64,000 nt of DNA. Origin: JASLDZ01 sp964242625. GTDB lineage: Bacteria; Pseudomonadota; Alphaproteobacteria; Caulobacterales; Caulobacteraceae. A program made the position numbers and the translations under genes. Of the stretch, positions 46,405-54,811 are shown one piece after another; positions within the stretch are counted from its first letter, which is position 1, and every line of letters begins with the position of its first letter. The stretch covers positions 62,001 through 126,000 of the forward strand of contig CAXTAO010000006.1 in NCBI GenBank assembly GCA_964242625.1. The letters run 5' to 3'. Under the pieces are notes generated by a model. The model was not told the origin of the DNA and did not search any database. It was given only the letters and a program-made list of their open reading frames with translations.

Positions 46405-47655
46405 ATGGCTCTGGCGCGGCGGCTCGCGATGGGTGTCTGCGCGCTGGTCGGCGTGCTGGGCGTGCTGATCGCCGCGCTCATGCTGTTCGCGCAGGCGTAC
46501 GCGCCCGCGCCGGAACCCCGCACGCCGGCCGAGCGTCGCGCGCTCAACCTCCGCGTCTTCGACAAGGTCTGGGAGACGGTCGACCGCCGCTACTACGACC
46601 GCACCTTCCACGGGGTGGACTGGCGCAAGATGCGCGATGTGTGGCGGCCCCGCGCGGCGGAGGCAGGCTCGACGCGCGACCTAGACTGGCTTGTCCTCAA
46701 TCAGATGCTTGGAAAACTGCAAGACGGCCACACGGGCGTCGTCATGCCGGAGTCGCTGTCTCAGCGCTTCTATCGAGCGAACAGCGACCACTGCCCTCCG
46801 CAGGAGACTATGCTTGGGGTCGATGTCGCGAACGGACGCGTGTTGGATGTGCGTCGCGGGTCGCCGGCCGATCTAGCCGGTGTGGAGCCAGGCTGGACGC
46901 TCCGCAGCTTCGAGTCCAACTACGGAGCTGCCTGCACGACACGGGCGCGGGTCGTGCTGCTGGACGAGCACGGCGCGCAGCACGCGTTTGACGGAACGGC
47001 TGGTCCGGCTCAGCCCGAACCGCGCGCGGAGCGCGCGCGCTTGCTCGTCGGTGGAGCCGTTTTGCTGACGTTCCACACGTTCGACGACGCGTCGACCGGT
47101 TGGCTGCTCGGCCAGCTCGCCCACGCGCGGACCCCGGGCGTGATCCTCGATCTGCGTCGCAACCTTGGTGGTCGCCTCCGCGACCTCAACGTGATCGGGG
47201 CGGCGCTTCTAGGCCCGAGCGCGAACCTGGGCGCTTACATCACTCAGAATCGCGTCGGCCAGCAGCGGGGCGCGCCGGTCGCGGGATGGGCACGGCTCCA
47301 GCCGAGCGGCAAGCCTGCCTTGAAGGCCCCCTACGTCGGACCGCTTGTCGTTCTGATCGGTCCGGAGACAGGCAGCGGCGCCGAGATTCTCGCCGACGCT
47401 GTGCAGACCTCACGGCGAGGAGTTGTGATCGGCGAGCGCTCGGCAGGCAGCGTACTTGTATCCAGCCTGTTCAGCCTTCCGAATGGTGAAGCGCTCTCCG
47501 TCTCCGTCGCCGACTTCCGCGGCGCCTCAGGTCGGCGGCTGGAGGGCGCAGGCGTCACGCCCGACGTGCCGGTGCGCCAGACGCTGGCGGCGATCCGGGC
47601 GGGGCGCGACCTGCCGCTTGAGGCGGCGGAGGCGCGGCTGACGACACCCCGCTAG
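46405..47655 (+). CDS. S41-family peptidase-like protein, key lysine not found
   Basis: From ATG 46405 the protein is 416 aa: one N-terminal membrane segment (MGVCALVGVLGVLIAALML), a helical bundle with WETVDRRYYDRTFHGVDW, a short PDZ-like segment (DVRRGSPADLAGVEPG) and the S41 fold with PGVILDLRRNLGG. The serine is S324 in PETGSGAEILADAV. The lysine expected in CtpA-type S41 enzymes (GExxFGKG) reads GERSAGSVLVSS, so either the enzyme is of the Ser-His-Glu kind or inactive. GC content is lower than in the neighbours (about 62% in a sample). It splits the ybaB-recR neighbourhood. Confidence 0.82.
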   Translation: MALARRLAMGVCALVGVLGVLIAALMLFAQAYAPAPEPRTPAERRALNLRVFDKVWETVDRRYYDRTFHGVDWRKMRDVWRPRAAEAGSTRDLDWLVLNQMLGKLQDGHTGVVMPESLSQRFYRANSDHCPPQETMLGVDVANGRVLDVRRGSPADLAGVEPGWTLRSFESNYGAACTTRARVVLLDEHGAQHAFDGTAGPAQPEPRAERARLLVGGAVLLTFHTFDDASTGWLLGQLAHARTPGVILDLRRNLGGRLRDLNVIGAALLGPSANLGAYITQNRVGQQRGAPVAGWARLQPSGKPALKAPYVGPLVVLIGPETGSGAEILADAVQTSRRGVVIGERSAGSVLVSSLFSLPNGEALSVSVADFRGASGRRLEGAGVTPDVPVRQTLAAIRAGRDLPLEAAEARLTTPR

Positions 47656-47659
47656 CGCC

Positions 47660-48001
47660 TTACCGCCCCGGGAAGCCCGGCAGGCCCGGCATTCCGCCCA
47701 TCAGCCCGGCCATCGGACCCATGGCGTCCTGCATGGCCTTGGCCTGGGCGGTGTCGAGCTTGGACTTGGCGTCGGCGTGGGCGGCGACGAGGAGGTCCTG
47801 GACGATCTCGCCCTCGCCGGGCTGGAGCAGGCTGTTGTCGACCACAACCGCGACGAGCGCGCCCGAGCCCTTGAGCGTGACGCGCACGAGCCCGCCGCCG
47901 GCCTGGCCCTCGGCGGTCTCCTCCGCCAGGCGCGCCTGGGCGTCCTGCAGCTTCTGCTGCATGCCCTGCGCCTGCTGCATCAGGCTGTTGAGGTCCTTCA
48001 C
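47660..48001 (-). CDS. ybaB: YbaB/EbfC nucleoid-associated protein
   Basis: A 113-aa YbaB/EbfC-family DNA-binding protein starting at GTG 48001, which overlaps the dnaX stop as GTGA. N-terminus DLNSLMQQAQGMQQKLQDAQ, core VRVTLKGSGALVAVVVD, and a Met/Gly/Pro-rich C-terminal tail (MAGLMGGMPGLPGFPG). Dimeric, nucleoid-associated, often co-expressed with dnaX and recR. It converges with the S41 gene with only four bases between stops. Confidence 0.95.
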   Translation of the reverse strand: MKDLNSLMQQAQGMQQKLQDAQARLAEETAEGQAGGGLVRVTLKGSGALVAVVVDNSLLQPGEGEIVQDLLVAAHADAKSKLDTAQAKAMQDAMGPMAGLMGGMPGLPGFPGR

Positions 48002-49899
48002 GCGTCGTCTCCGGGGTCGGCGTCGGGGGGGATGTCGAGCACGGGGGCGGCCTCGCCTTCGTCGGCGGGCGCGCCTTCGGCGGCCGCGGCCGCGGCGGGC
48101 CGGGCCGCGCTGATCTCGGAGACCTCCGCGCCGGGGAAGGCGTCGAGCACGGCGCGTACGAACGGATCGGCGCGCAGGGCGTCCTGCGCGGCGCGCTTGG
48201 CGCGGCGCTCCTGCTCGAGCACGGGGGCGTCGCCCTCGTCGGAGGCCGAGCGCACGTCCATCAGCCACGGCCGGCCCGTCCAGGTCTTCAGCCGGGCGGA
48301 GAGGCGCTGGGCGAGGTCGCGCGGCGCGCCCTCCTCCAGGGCGAAGGCGATCGCGCCCGCGCGCACGCTGACGGGGCGCACGAAGCGCTCCAGCTCGTGC
48401 TTCAGCCCGTACTCCTTGCGCTCGTGAGCCAGGGCCAGCACGGCGGCGAAGGTCTCCGGCTGGGGCGGGGCGGGCGCGAGCTGGGCGCGCGGGGCGGCGG
48501 CCGGGGACGGCGACGGCGCGGCGGATGCGGCTCGTCCGCCGGCGGCGGCCAGGGCGCGACCGCCTCCCCCGCCGCCGGACGGCGCCGGCCCGCCGCCCTC
48601 GGGCGGGAGCGGCCGCCCCTCGGCCAGGAGCTTCAGCGCCTCCTCCGGCCCGGGCAGGTCGGCGGCGTAGGCGAGCCGGATCAGCGCCATCTCGAGCGCG
48701 GCCTGGCCGTCGGGCGCGCGGCGCACCTCCTCGTGGGCGCGCAGCAGCATCTGCCACACGCGCGACAGCGCGCCGGCCGAGGCGCGCGCGCCCACCTGGC
48801 CCAGGACCGTGGCTTGGTCGCTCGGCAGATGCAGCGCCGCCTCGCCGAGCGTCTTGGCGACGGCGGACGCATGGGCGTGCTCCAGGAGCTCGCCCACGAC
48901 CGTCGCCGGGTCCGCGCCGAAGCCGAACAGCGTGCGCGAGACTTCCAGCGCATCGCCCGCGCGGCCGGCCATCAGATGCTCGAACAGCGCCAGCGTCTGG
49001 CCGCGGTCGGCCAGCCCCAGCATGTCGCGCACCACCGCCTCGTCGACGGGGCTCCCCGCCTCGGCCTGCACGATCGCCTGGTCGAGGAGCGACAGCCCGT
49101 CGCGCACCGAGCCCTCCGCCGCGCGGGCCAGGAGCGCCAGGGCGGCGGGCTCGACCAGCGCTCCCTCGCGCTCGGCCACGCGCGCCAAGTGGGCGCCCAA
49201 GACCTCCGGCTCGACGCGCCGCAGGTCGAAACGCTGGCAGCGCGACAGGATGGTGACCGGCACCTTGCGGATCTCGGTGGTGGCGAAGATGAACTTGGCG
49301 TGGGGAGGAGGCTCCTCCAGCGTCTTCAGGAGCGCGTTGAACGCGCCCTTGGACAGCATGTGCACCTCGTCGATCACGTAGATCTTGTGGCGCGCCTCCA
49401 CCGGGGCGTAGCGCACGCCGTCCAGGATCTCACGCATGTCGTCCACGCCCGTGCGGCTGGCGGCGTCGAGCTCCAGGACGTCGAGGTGGCGGCCCTCGAT
49501 GATGGCGCGGCAGTGGCGCCCCTCCACCCGCAGGTCGACGGAGGGCCGGCGCGCGGCGTCGGTCTCGTAGTTCAGCGCGCGGGCGAGAAGGCGGGCGGTC
49601 GTCGTCTTGCCGACGCCCCGCACCCCGGTGAGCATAAAGGCGTGGGCGATGCGGTCGTGGCGGAAGGCGTTGCGGAGCGTCCGCACCATCGCCTCCTGCC
49701 CGATCAGGTCCTCGAACAGGCGCGGCCGGTACTTGCGCGCGAGCACCTGGTAGGCGGCGGGCGCCTCGGACGGAGGCGCGGGGGCCGCCGGGGCCGCGGG
49801 CGGCGACGGCGCGCCGAACATGTCGTCGGTGTCGGGGTCGCGCTCGGGCGCGGCTTCCTCGTCCGGGGGGAGCTCGTCCCAGGGGGCGACGTCGGTCAT
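47998..49899 (-). CDS. dnaX: DNA polymerase III subunit gamma/tau
   Basis: A 633-aa clamp-loader ATPase from ATG 49899. Walker A TGVRGVGKTT is at about 91-100, Walker B in YVIDEVHMLSKGAF, the sensor segment TTEIRKVPVTILSRCQRF. The N-terminal ~45 residues are acidic and Pro-rich. The zinc module expected near residue 120 (three or four cysteines) is reduced to one Cys (GRHCRAIIEG). The C-terminal tau half is Ala/Pro-rich with a conserved last domain. It is preceded by ffs and followed by an overlapping ybaB. Confidence 0.96.
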   Translation of the reverse strand: MTDVAPWDELPPDEEAAPERDPDTDDMFGAPSPPAAPAAPAPPSEAPAAYQVLARKYRPRLFEDLIGQEAMVRTLRNAFRHDRIAHAFMLTGVRGVGKTTTARLLARALNYETDAARRPSVDLRVEGRHCRAIIEGRHLDVLELDAASRTGVDDMREILDGVRYAPVEARHKIYVIDEVHMLSKGAFNALLKTLEEPPPHAKFIFATTEIRKVPVTILSRCQRFDLRRVEPEVLGAHLARVAEREGALVEPAALALLARAAEGSVRDGLSLLDQAIVQAEAGSPVDEAVVRDMLGLADRGQTLALFEHLMAGRAGDALEVSRTLFGFGADPATVVGELLEHAHASAVAKTLGEAALHLPSDQATVLGQVGARASAGALSRVWQMLLRAHEEVRRAPDGQAALEMALIRLAYAADLPGPEEALKLLAEGRPLPPEGGGPAPSGGGGGGRALAAAGGRAASAAPSPSPAAAPRAQLAPAPPQPETFAAVLALAHERKEYGLKHELERFVRPVSVRAGAIAFALEEGAPRDLAQRLSARLKTWTGRPWLMDVRSASDEGDAPVLEQERRAKRAAQDALRADPFVRAVLDAFPGAEVSEISAARPAAAAAAEGAPADEGEAAPVLDIPPDADPGDDA

Positions 49900-49920
49900 G
49901 GGCGCCGGAGATAGAGGGGT

Positions 49921-50014
49921 GGAGACTGGACGGCGACCCGAAACGAAACTCGTTGCGGCTGCTTCCTTCCGGACCTGACCGGGTTGGCGAGGGTTCCGCC
50001 CGCCGCCAGCCTCC
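49921..50014 (-). ncRNA. ffs: Signal recognition particle 4.5S RNA (small SRP RNA)
   Basis: The minus strand carries GGTCAGGTCCGGAAGGAAGC, the conserved apical loop of bacterial SRP RNA, followed by AGCC. The ends pair: GGAGGCTGG at the 5' end (50014-50006) with CCAGTCTCC at the 3' end (49929-49921), continuing CGGCG/CGCCG, giving a rod of 94 nt. That is the size of alphaproteobacterial 4.5S RNA, and its position 22 bases upstream of dnaX is typical. Exact ends are by eye. Confidence 0.95.
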
Positions 50015-50204
50015 GCCTCCAATATCGCGCCTCGGCCGAGCGTGCGCAACCCGCGCTCCCGGCTGGGGTCTTAACCAACAACTTAGCTTCGCCCAGATCG
50101 CGCCCAAGTCACGCCCAAGCACCGCCGCGTGACTCTTGGTGGACACCCTGTTAAAGGCGCGCCACCTCCGGCGTCGCCAGGCGACGCGCTGCGTACAAAG
50201 CCTA

Positions 50205-51272
50205 ATGTTGGATCACCTGCGAGCGGCGCATCCTGCGCTGAAGCTCGGCTATGTGTCGGGCGCGCTCTGCGCCTTCGCCGCCATCGGTCAGCTGGGGGCC
50301 TCTCCCCTCACCAACTCTCGGCACACGCTCGAAAATCCACCCCTCGCGAACTCGGCTCCCGCTTTCCGCTTCGCCGCCGCCGACCCGGCGACCGCCCAGC
50401 GGCTGAACGCCGCGACGCCCGTGACGCCGGGCGCGCTCTACGCCGCGCGCCCGTTCGTGCTCACCGGCGACGGGCCGAGCCGCGCCCGCGCGCTGACCTG
50501 CATGACGGAGGCGGTGTACTACGAGGCCGCGTCCGAGCCCGTTGAAGGGCAGCGCGCGGTGGCGCAGGTGATCCTGAACCGCGTGCGCCACCCGCTGTTT
50601 CCGCACTCGATCTGCGGCGTGGTCTACCAGGGCGCGAGCCTCGGCTCGGGCTGCCAGTTCTCCTTCGTGTGCGACGGCTCGCTTCTCAAGCCGCGCGTCC
50701 CCTGGGCCTGGGCCAACGCCGAGCAGGTCGCGCGCGCCGCCCTCGCCGGGCATGTCGACCCGGCGATCGGCGACGCCACCCACTACCACGCAACCTACGT
50801 GGCGCCGTACTGGGCGCCGACCGTGCTGAAGGTCGCGCAGATCGGTGCGCACGTCTTCTATCGCTGGGCCGGCGACCTGGGGCTGCCGGGCGCCTTCAAC
50901 GCGCGCTACACCGCCGCCGAGCGCGTACCGGTCGTGCCCGTCCGGTCCAGGGCGACGCCGACCCCGGCCGCGCCCGAGCTGCAGCTGGCGATGGCGCCGG
51001 GTGCGATGACCGCCGCCACCCGCGCCGACGCGGTCCTGGCGGGAACCGCCTCGGCGGGCCGCGTGCATCTCGTGCTCGACGCGGACGGCTACGGCGTGGG
51101 CCGCGCGGGCGCTGCGCCCGGCGCGGTGATCGCACCACCGCCGGCGCTCGCCGTGCCCGCCGCGCGGGCCGTCTTGTCCGTCGCGGTCCCAGCCCCGCCG
51201 ACGCCGGCCGTCGTGCCCGCGACGGCGTCCGTCGCCTCTCCCGCCGCCGCTTTGGTCTCCCCCGCCGCCTGA
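50205..51272 (+). CDS. SleB-type cell wall hydrolase (Hydrolase_2)
   Basis: A 355-aa exported protein from ATG 50205. A hydrophobic segment near residues 13-30 (YVSGALCAFAAIGQLGAS) acts as a signal or anchor. The SleB/Hydrolase_2 domain begins at LTCMTEAVYYEAASEP with the catalytic E107, followed by VAQVILNRVRHPLFPHSICG and CQFSFVCDG, ending at THYHATYVAPYWA. The C-terminal ~120 residues are Ala/Pro-rich and probably disordered. SleB-like enzymes are lytic transglycosylases acting on peptidoglycan; here the target is the periplasmic cell wall. Divergent from ffs-dnaX. Confidence 0.87.
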   Translation: MLDHLRAAHPALKLGYVSGALCAFAAIGQLGASPLTNSRHTLENPPLANSAPAFRFAAADPATAQRLNAATPVTPGALYAARPFVLTGDGPSRARALTCMTEAVYYEAASEPVEGQRAVAQVILNRVRHPLFPHSICGVVYQGASLGSGCQFSFVCDGSLLKPRVPWAWANAEQVARAALAGHVDPAIGDATHYHATYVAPYWAPTVLKVAQIGAHVFYRWAGDLGLPGAFNARYTAAERVPVVPVRSRATPTPAAPELQLAMAPGAMTAATRADAVLAGTASAGRVHLVLDADGYGVGRAGAAPGAVIAPPPALAVPAARAVLSVAVPAPPTPAVVPATASVASPAAALVSPAA

Positions 51273-51315
51273 ACCCGCGTGGCGCGACACGGGGACGGCC
51301 GCTAAGAGCGGCGCC

Positions 51316-52236
51316 ATGCCGCTCGACACCGTCCCCAATGCCTTTGCGGGCGGTCGCCTCGACCGCGCCTCGCACCGTCGCCGCGACGGTGGCTGGCTGG
51401 CGGAGAGGTTGGGCGACGACGGAACGCGCCTCCTCCTTCTGCGCGACGGCGATCCGTGGGCGACGGACGGGCCGGAGGGCCCACGTCTCGCCTTGGCGCC
51501 CCTCGGGCTGCAGTCCGGGCTGGCGACCGACGACGAGCGGCTGCTCTTCCTGGGCGTGGACGACGGGCGGGCGGTGTTCGCCCTCGACCTGACCGGCCGG
51601 AACGAGGCCGCCGATTACTCGACGGCCGAAGGCCGCTTCGCCGGCCTGCGCCACCTCGCGCCCGCCCTGGACGGCGCCGAACTGGCGCTCGCGGGCACGG
51701 CGCGCGCCGTCTTCGAGTGGCGCGGGCGCAACGGCTTCTGCGCGCGCTGCGGCTCGCCCACCCGAGTCGTCGATGCGGGCTGGAAGCGGCTCTGCCCGGC
51801 GTGCGGCGCGGAGCACTTCCCCCGCGTCGATCCCGTGGTGATCATGCTGCCGGTTCGCGACGAGCGCTGCGTGCTGGGCCGCCAAGCGGCGTGGCCGCCC
51901 GGCCGCTATTCGGCCCTCGCAGGCTTCGTCGAGCCCGGCGAGAGCGTGGACGAAGCGTGCGCGCGCGAGGTGCGCGAGGAGTGCGGGCTCGAGGTGGAGC
52001 GCGTGCGCGTCGACTCGACCCAGCCCTGGCCCTTCCCCCACTCGCTGATGATCGGGCTGATCGCCGAGGTCGGGCCGGGCGAGCCGTATGCCGCCGACGG
52101 CGAGCTCGAGGCGGTGCGCTGGATGGATCGCGCGCAAGCGCGCGCTCTGGCCGCCGGCGAGACGGTGGACGGGGTGACTTCGCCTCCGCCCTTCGCCATC
52201 GCCCACCGCCTGCTGCAGGCCTGGGCCGCGGGCTAG
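51316..52236 (+). CDS. nudC: NADH pyrophosphatase NudC
   Basis: A 306-aa Nudix hydrolase of the NudC subgroup, cleaving NADH or NAD-capped RNA. The zinc ribbon is CARCGSPTRVVDAG with the second pair in CPACGAEHFPRVDPVVIML, and the Nudix box begins GFVEPGESVDEACAREV with REECG, followed by the NudC-specific SQPWPFP-like segment (TQPWPFPHSLM). The stop overlaps the stop of the converging kdsB by four bases. Confidence 0.93.
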   Translation: MPLDTVPNAFAGGRLDRASHRRRDGGWLAERLGDDGTRLLLLRDGDPWATDGPEGPRLALAPLGLQSGLATDDERLLFLGVDDGRAVFALDLTGRNEAADYSTAEGRFAGLRHLAPALDGAELALAGTARAVFEWRGRNGFCARCGSPTRVVDAGWKRLCPACGAEHFPRVDPVVIMLPVRDERCVLGRQAAWPPGRYSALAGFVEPGESVDEACAREVREECGLEVERVRVDSTQPWPFPHSLMIGLIAEVGPGEPYAADGELEAVRWMDRAQARALAAGETVDGVTSPPPFAIAHRLLQAWAAG

Positions 52237-52979
52237 CCGGCCTCCGCCGCGAGGCGGCGGGCGGCCTCCAGGTCGGCCGGGGTGTCTATCGACAAAGGGG
52301 CCGCGCGCACCGTCGCCGCCCAGATCGCCAGCCCCATCTCCAACGCGCGTAGCTGCTCAAGCTTTTCGCGGCGCTCGAGCGGCGAGGGCGGGGCGGCGCA
52401 AAAGCGCTCCAGCGCGGTGCGGCGGTAGCCGTACACGCCCACATGCCGCCAGACCGGCCCCTCGCCGAAGAGCCGCGAGCGGGTGAAGTAGAGCGCGCGG
52501 CCCCGCGACCCCGGGGGCGCATCCTCCGGCAGGGCGCAGACCGCCTTGACCACGTCGGGGTTGGTCCGGTCCGCGAGCGAGGCTTCCGGCGCGACCACCG
52601 TCGCCACGTCGCAGCCCGGCTCGGCGGCGAGGAGCGCCGCGCAGGCCGAGGCGACCTCGGCGGTGGCGAAGGGCATGTCTCCCTGCAAGTTGATCACCGC
52701 CTCCACCTCGCGCCTGGGGTCGAGGGCGCCCAGGGCGGCCATGATCCGGTCTGAACCCGACGACAGGGCGGGGTCGGTCAGGACGGCGCGGCCGCCCGCG
52801 CGCGTCACCGCCTCCACGATCTCAGCGTCCCCGGCCGCGACGGCGACCGGGCCCACGTCGGCTTCCACCGCGGCGCGCCAGGCCCGCACGATCATGGGGA
52901 CGCCTGCGATGTCGGCCAGCGGCTTGCCCGGCAGGCGCGTGGCCGCCAAGCGGGCGGGGATCAGGATGAGGGGGCGCAC
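52233..52979 (-). CDS. kdsB: 3-deoxy-manno-octulosonate cytidylyltransferase
   Basis: A 248-aa CMP-KDO synthetase for the lipopolysaccharide inner core. The N-terminus LILIPARLAATRLPGKPL is the family signature; VINLQGDMPF, VATVVAPE and KAVCALPEDAPPGSRGRALYF follow, with VYGYRRTALERF near the C-terminus. Length is as expected. It indicates a Kdo-containing lipopolysaccharide. It shares an intergenic region of 158 bases with the divergent cytochrome c gene. Confidence 0.95.
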   Translation of the reverse strand: MRPLILIPARLAATRLPGKPLADIAGVPMIVRAWRAAVEADVGPVAVAAGDAEIVEAVTRAGGRAVLTDPALSSGSDRIMAALGALDPRREVEAVINLQGDMPFATAEVASACAALLAAEPGCDVATVVAPEASLADRTNPDVVKAVCALPEDAPPGSRGRALYFTRSRLFGEGPVWRHVGVYGYRRTALERFCAAPPSPLERREKLEQLRALEMGLAIWAATVRAAPLSIDTPADLEAARRLAAEAG

Positions 52980-53137
52980 GTCGAGAGCGGTCTTCCAGGG
53001 CCGGCCGAGGACGGCGTGGGCCGGTTGCGCCGAGGGCGGTAGCGTGTAGAAGCTCGCTCCTGCAAGGCGCGGGCGCCGCGCGCTCCGCCGCGGCCGCCTG
53101 CCTTCGCCCGTTCCGACGCTTCAGATCTCCAGGCGAC

Positions 53138-53977
53138 ATGCACGACGACCTCAGGTGGAACAAGCTGTTCGGCGCCGTGCTGGGGACCGGGCTCCTGATG
53201 ATGGTCCTGGGCGTGGGGTCGCAGGCGCTGTTCGCGCCCAAGCCCGCCGCAAAGGCCGGCGACCAGATCGCGATCCAGGAGGTCGCCAGCGACGCCGGCG
53301 CCGCGCAGGAAGACACCACGCCCCCCGACTGGGGCACGGTGCTGCCCGCCGGCGACGTCGCCGCCGGAGCCACCATCTCGACCAAGTGCCAGAGCTGCCA
53401 CAACTTCGCCAACGGCGGCCCCAACCAGACCGGCCCCAACCTGTGGGGCGTGATCGGCCGTCCGCCGGGCAGCCACCCGGGCTTCGCCTACAGCGGCGCC
53501 ATGCAGGACTTCGGCAAGAAGCAGCCGGTGTGGGACTATAACCACGTCTACGCCTTCCTGGCCGGTCCTCAGGCCTACATCTCGGGCACCAAGATGAGCT
53601 TCGTGGGCCTGAAGAAGCGCGAGGACCGGATCAACCTGATCGCGTGGCTGCGCCAGCAGAGCTCGAGCCCCGTCGCTATCCCGCCCGCCGATCCCAAGGC
53701 GGCCGCCGCCGCGAAGGCCGGGCCGGCCGCCGCGGGCTCGGCGCCCGCGCCCGATGCGAACGCGGGCGTGGCCGCCACGCCGGGCGCCTCGCCCAACGCC
53801 GCCACCGCCGCGCCGACCGGCTCTCCCACGAGCGCAGCCGCCACCCAGGCCCCCACCACGGGCGCGGCTGCGTCCCCGACCGAGATGCAGTCCACCAACC
53901 CGGGCGGTCCGCCGCTCGCGGGCACGACGCTGGGCGGCTCCAAGGCGGCGGCGACGGGCTCCGGGCCGCGCCACTGA
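53138..53977 (+). CDS. Membrane-anchored cytochrome c (CycM/c552-like)
   Basis: A 279-aa c-type cytochrome. An N-terminal helix (LFGAVLGTGLLMMVLGVG) anchors it in the inner membrane, and a heme is bound by C84 and C87 in KCQSCHNF with H88. A distal methionine is near GTKMSFVG. The core resembles CycM (membrane-bound c552) of rhizobia and Caulobacter, which carries electrons to cytochrome oxidase. The last ~95 residues are an Ala/Pro/Thr/Gly-rich tail of low complexity, much longer than in the family. Confidence 0.92.
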   Translation: MHDDLRWNKLFGAVLGTGLLMMVLGVGSQALFAPKPAAKAGDQIAIQEVASDAGAAQEDTTPPDWGTVLPAGDVAAGATISTKCQSCHNFANGGPNQTGPNLWGVIGRPPGSHPGFAYSGAMQDFGKKQPVWDYNHVYAFLAGPQAYISGTKMSFVGLKKREDRINLIAWLRQQSSSPVAIPPADPKAAAAAKAGPAAAGSAPAPDANAGVAATPGASPNAATAAPTGSPTSAAATQAPTTGAAASPTEMQSTNPGGPPLAGTTLGGSKAAATGSGPRH

Positions 53978-53992
53978 AGCCGACCTAGGCGC

Positions 53993-54811
53993 TCAGGCGC
54001 GCCTCGCTTCGACCTCGCCGCCTCCCGCCGCGGCTATGCGTACGCAGGCGACCTCCAGCGGTTCGACCGCAACCGCCATGTGATGGGCGTTGGCGTGGAT
54101 GAGCCGTTGGTCGTCGAGCATCAGGCCCACGTGACCGCGCCAGAAGACGAGGTCGCCGCGGCGGAGATCCTCGCGCTTGACGGCGCGGCCCAGCCTGCGC
54201 TGATCGCCGCTGTCGCGTGGGCAGCCTCGGCCGCAGGCGTAGAAGGCCTGTTGCACGAGGCCCGAGCAGTCCAGCCCCAGGCTGTCGCGCCCGCCCCAGC
54301 GGTAGGGCGCGTGCAGGAAGCGCGTGGCCACTTCCGAAGGATCGCGCGCGAAGCCCTCGCCGGTCGCGCGCGTGTGCTCGGCCCACACCCAGCCGCCCGC
54401 GGCCGCGACGAAGCCATCCCGCGCCTCGCCCGTGCGGAGGAGCGCGTTCAGCGACAGCTGCCCCAGCGGGGCGGACTTCAGCGCCGGGCGGGAAAACACG
54501 TAAGTGCGCAGCGCGACCACGCGCCGGTCGGGCGCGCGCTCCGCCGGTCCAAGCGCCTCGGCGCGCACCCAGCCGAGATAGCCGTCGCGTCCGGCCTCGC
54601 CCCACGCCCAGCCATCACGTTCGCCGAGCACGGCGAAGGGCTCTCCGTGGAGGAGCTGGTCCACCTGCTCGGCCCCGGTGTCGGGCGCGGCGCGGAGCGG
54701 CGCCTCCCAGGCGAGGCACGTTCGGGGTTCGGCTCGCCGGTAGGCCGGCGCGGGAATGACGCCCTCGTGTTCGGCGAAGTCGACGCCGTCGAACGGGGGC
54801 GCCCCGCTCAC
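53993..54811 (-). CDS. C40-family (NlpC/P60) peptidase with SH3 domains
   Basis: A 272-aa protein whose GTG start at 54811 overlaps the aminopeptidase stop as GTGA. The N-terminal half holds two SH3-like segments (WEAPLRAAPDTGAEQVDQLL, DRRVVALRTYVFSRPALKSA). The C-terminal NlpC/P60 domain has the catalytic Cys in LDCSGLVQQAF, the His in WRGHVGLML, and a third polar residue near LIHANAHHMAV. Family members cut gamma-D-Glu-diamino acid bonds in peptidoglycan peptides, some in the cytoplasm during recycling. No signal peptide is seen, which suits a cytoplasmic role beside the aminopeptidase. Confidence 0.88.
   Translation of the reverse strand: MSGAPPFDGVDFAEHEGVIPAPAYRRAEPRTCLAWEAPLRAAPDTGAEQVDQLLHGEPFAVLGERDGWAWGEAGRDGYLGWVRAEALGPAERAPDRRVVALRTYVFSRPALKSAPLGQLSLNALLRTGEARDGFVAAAGGWVWAEHTRATGEGFARDPSEVATRFLHAPYRWGGRDSLGLDCSGLVQQAFYACGRGCPRDSGDQRRLGRAVKREDLRRGDLVFWRGHVGLMLDDQRLIHANAHHMAVAVEPLEVACVRIAAAGGGEVEARRA

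Noticed and set aside
50071..50086. A CtrA-like TTAA...TTAG sequence upstream of the SleB-type gene
   Set aside because: The spacing is 8 where 7 is expected and the second half is TTAG, so it does not satisfy the consensus.
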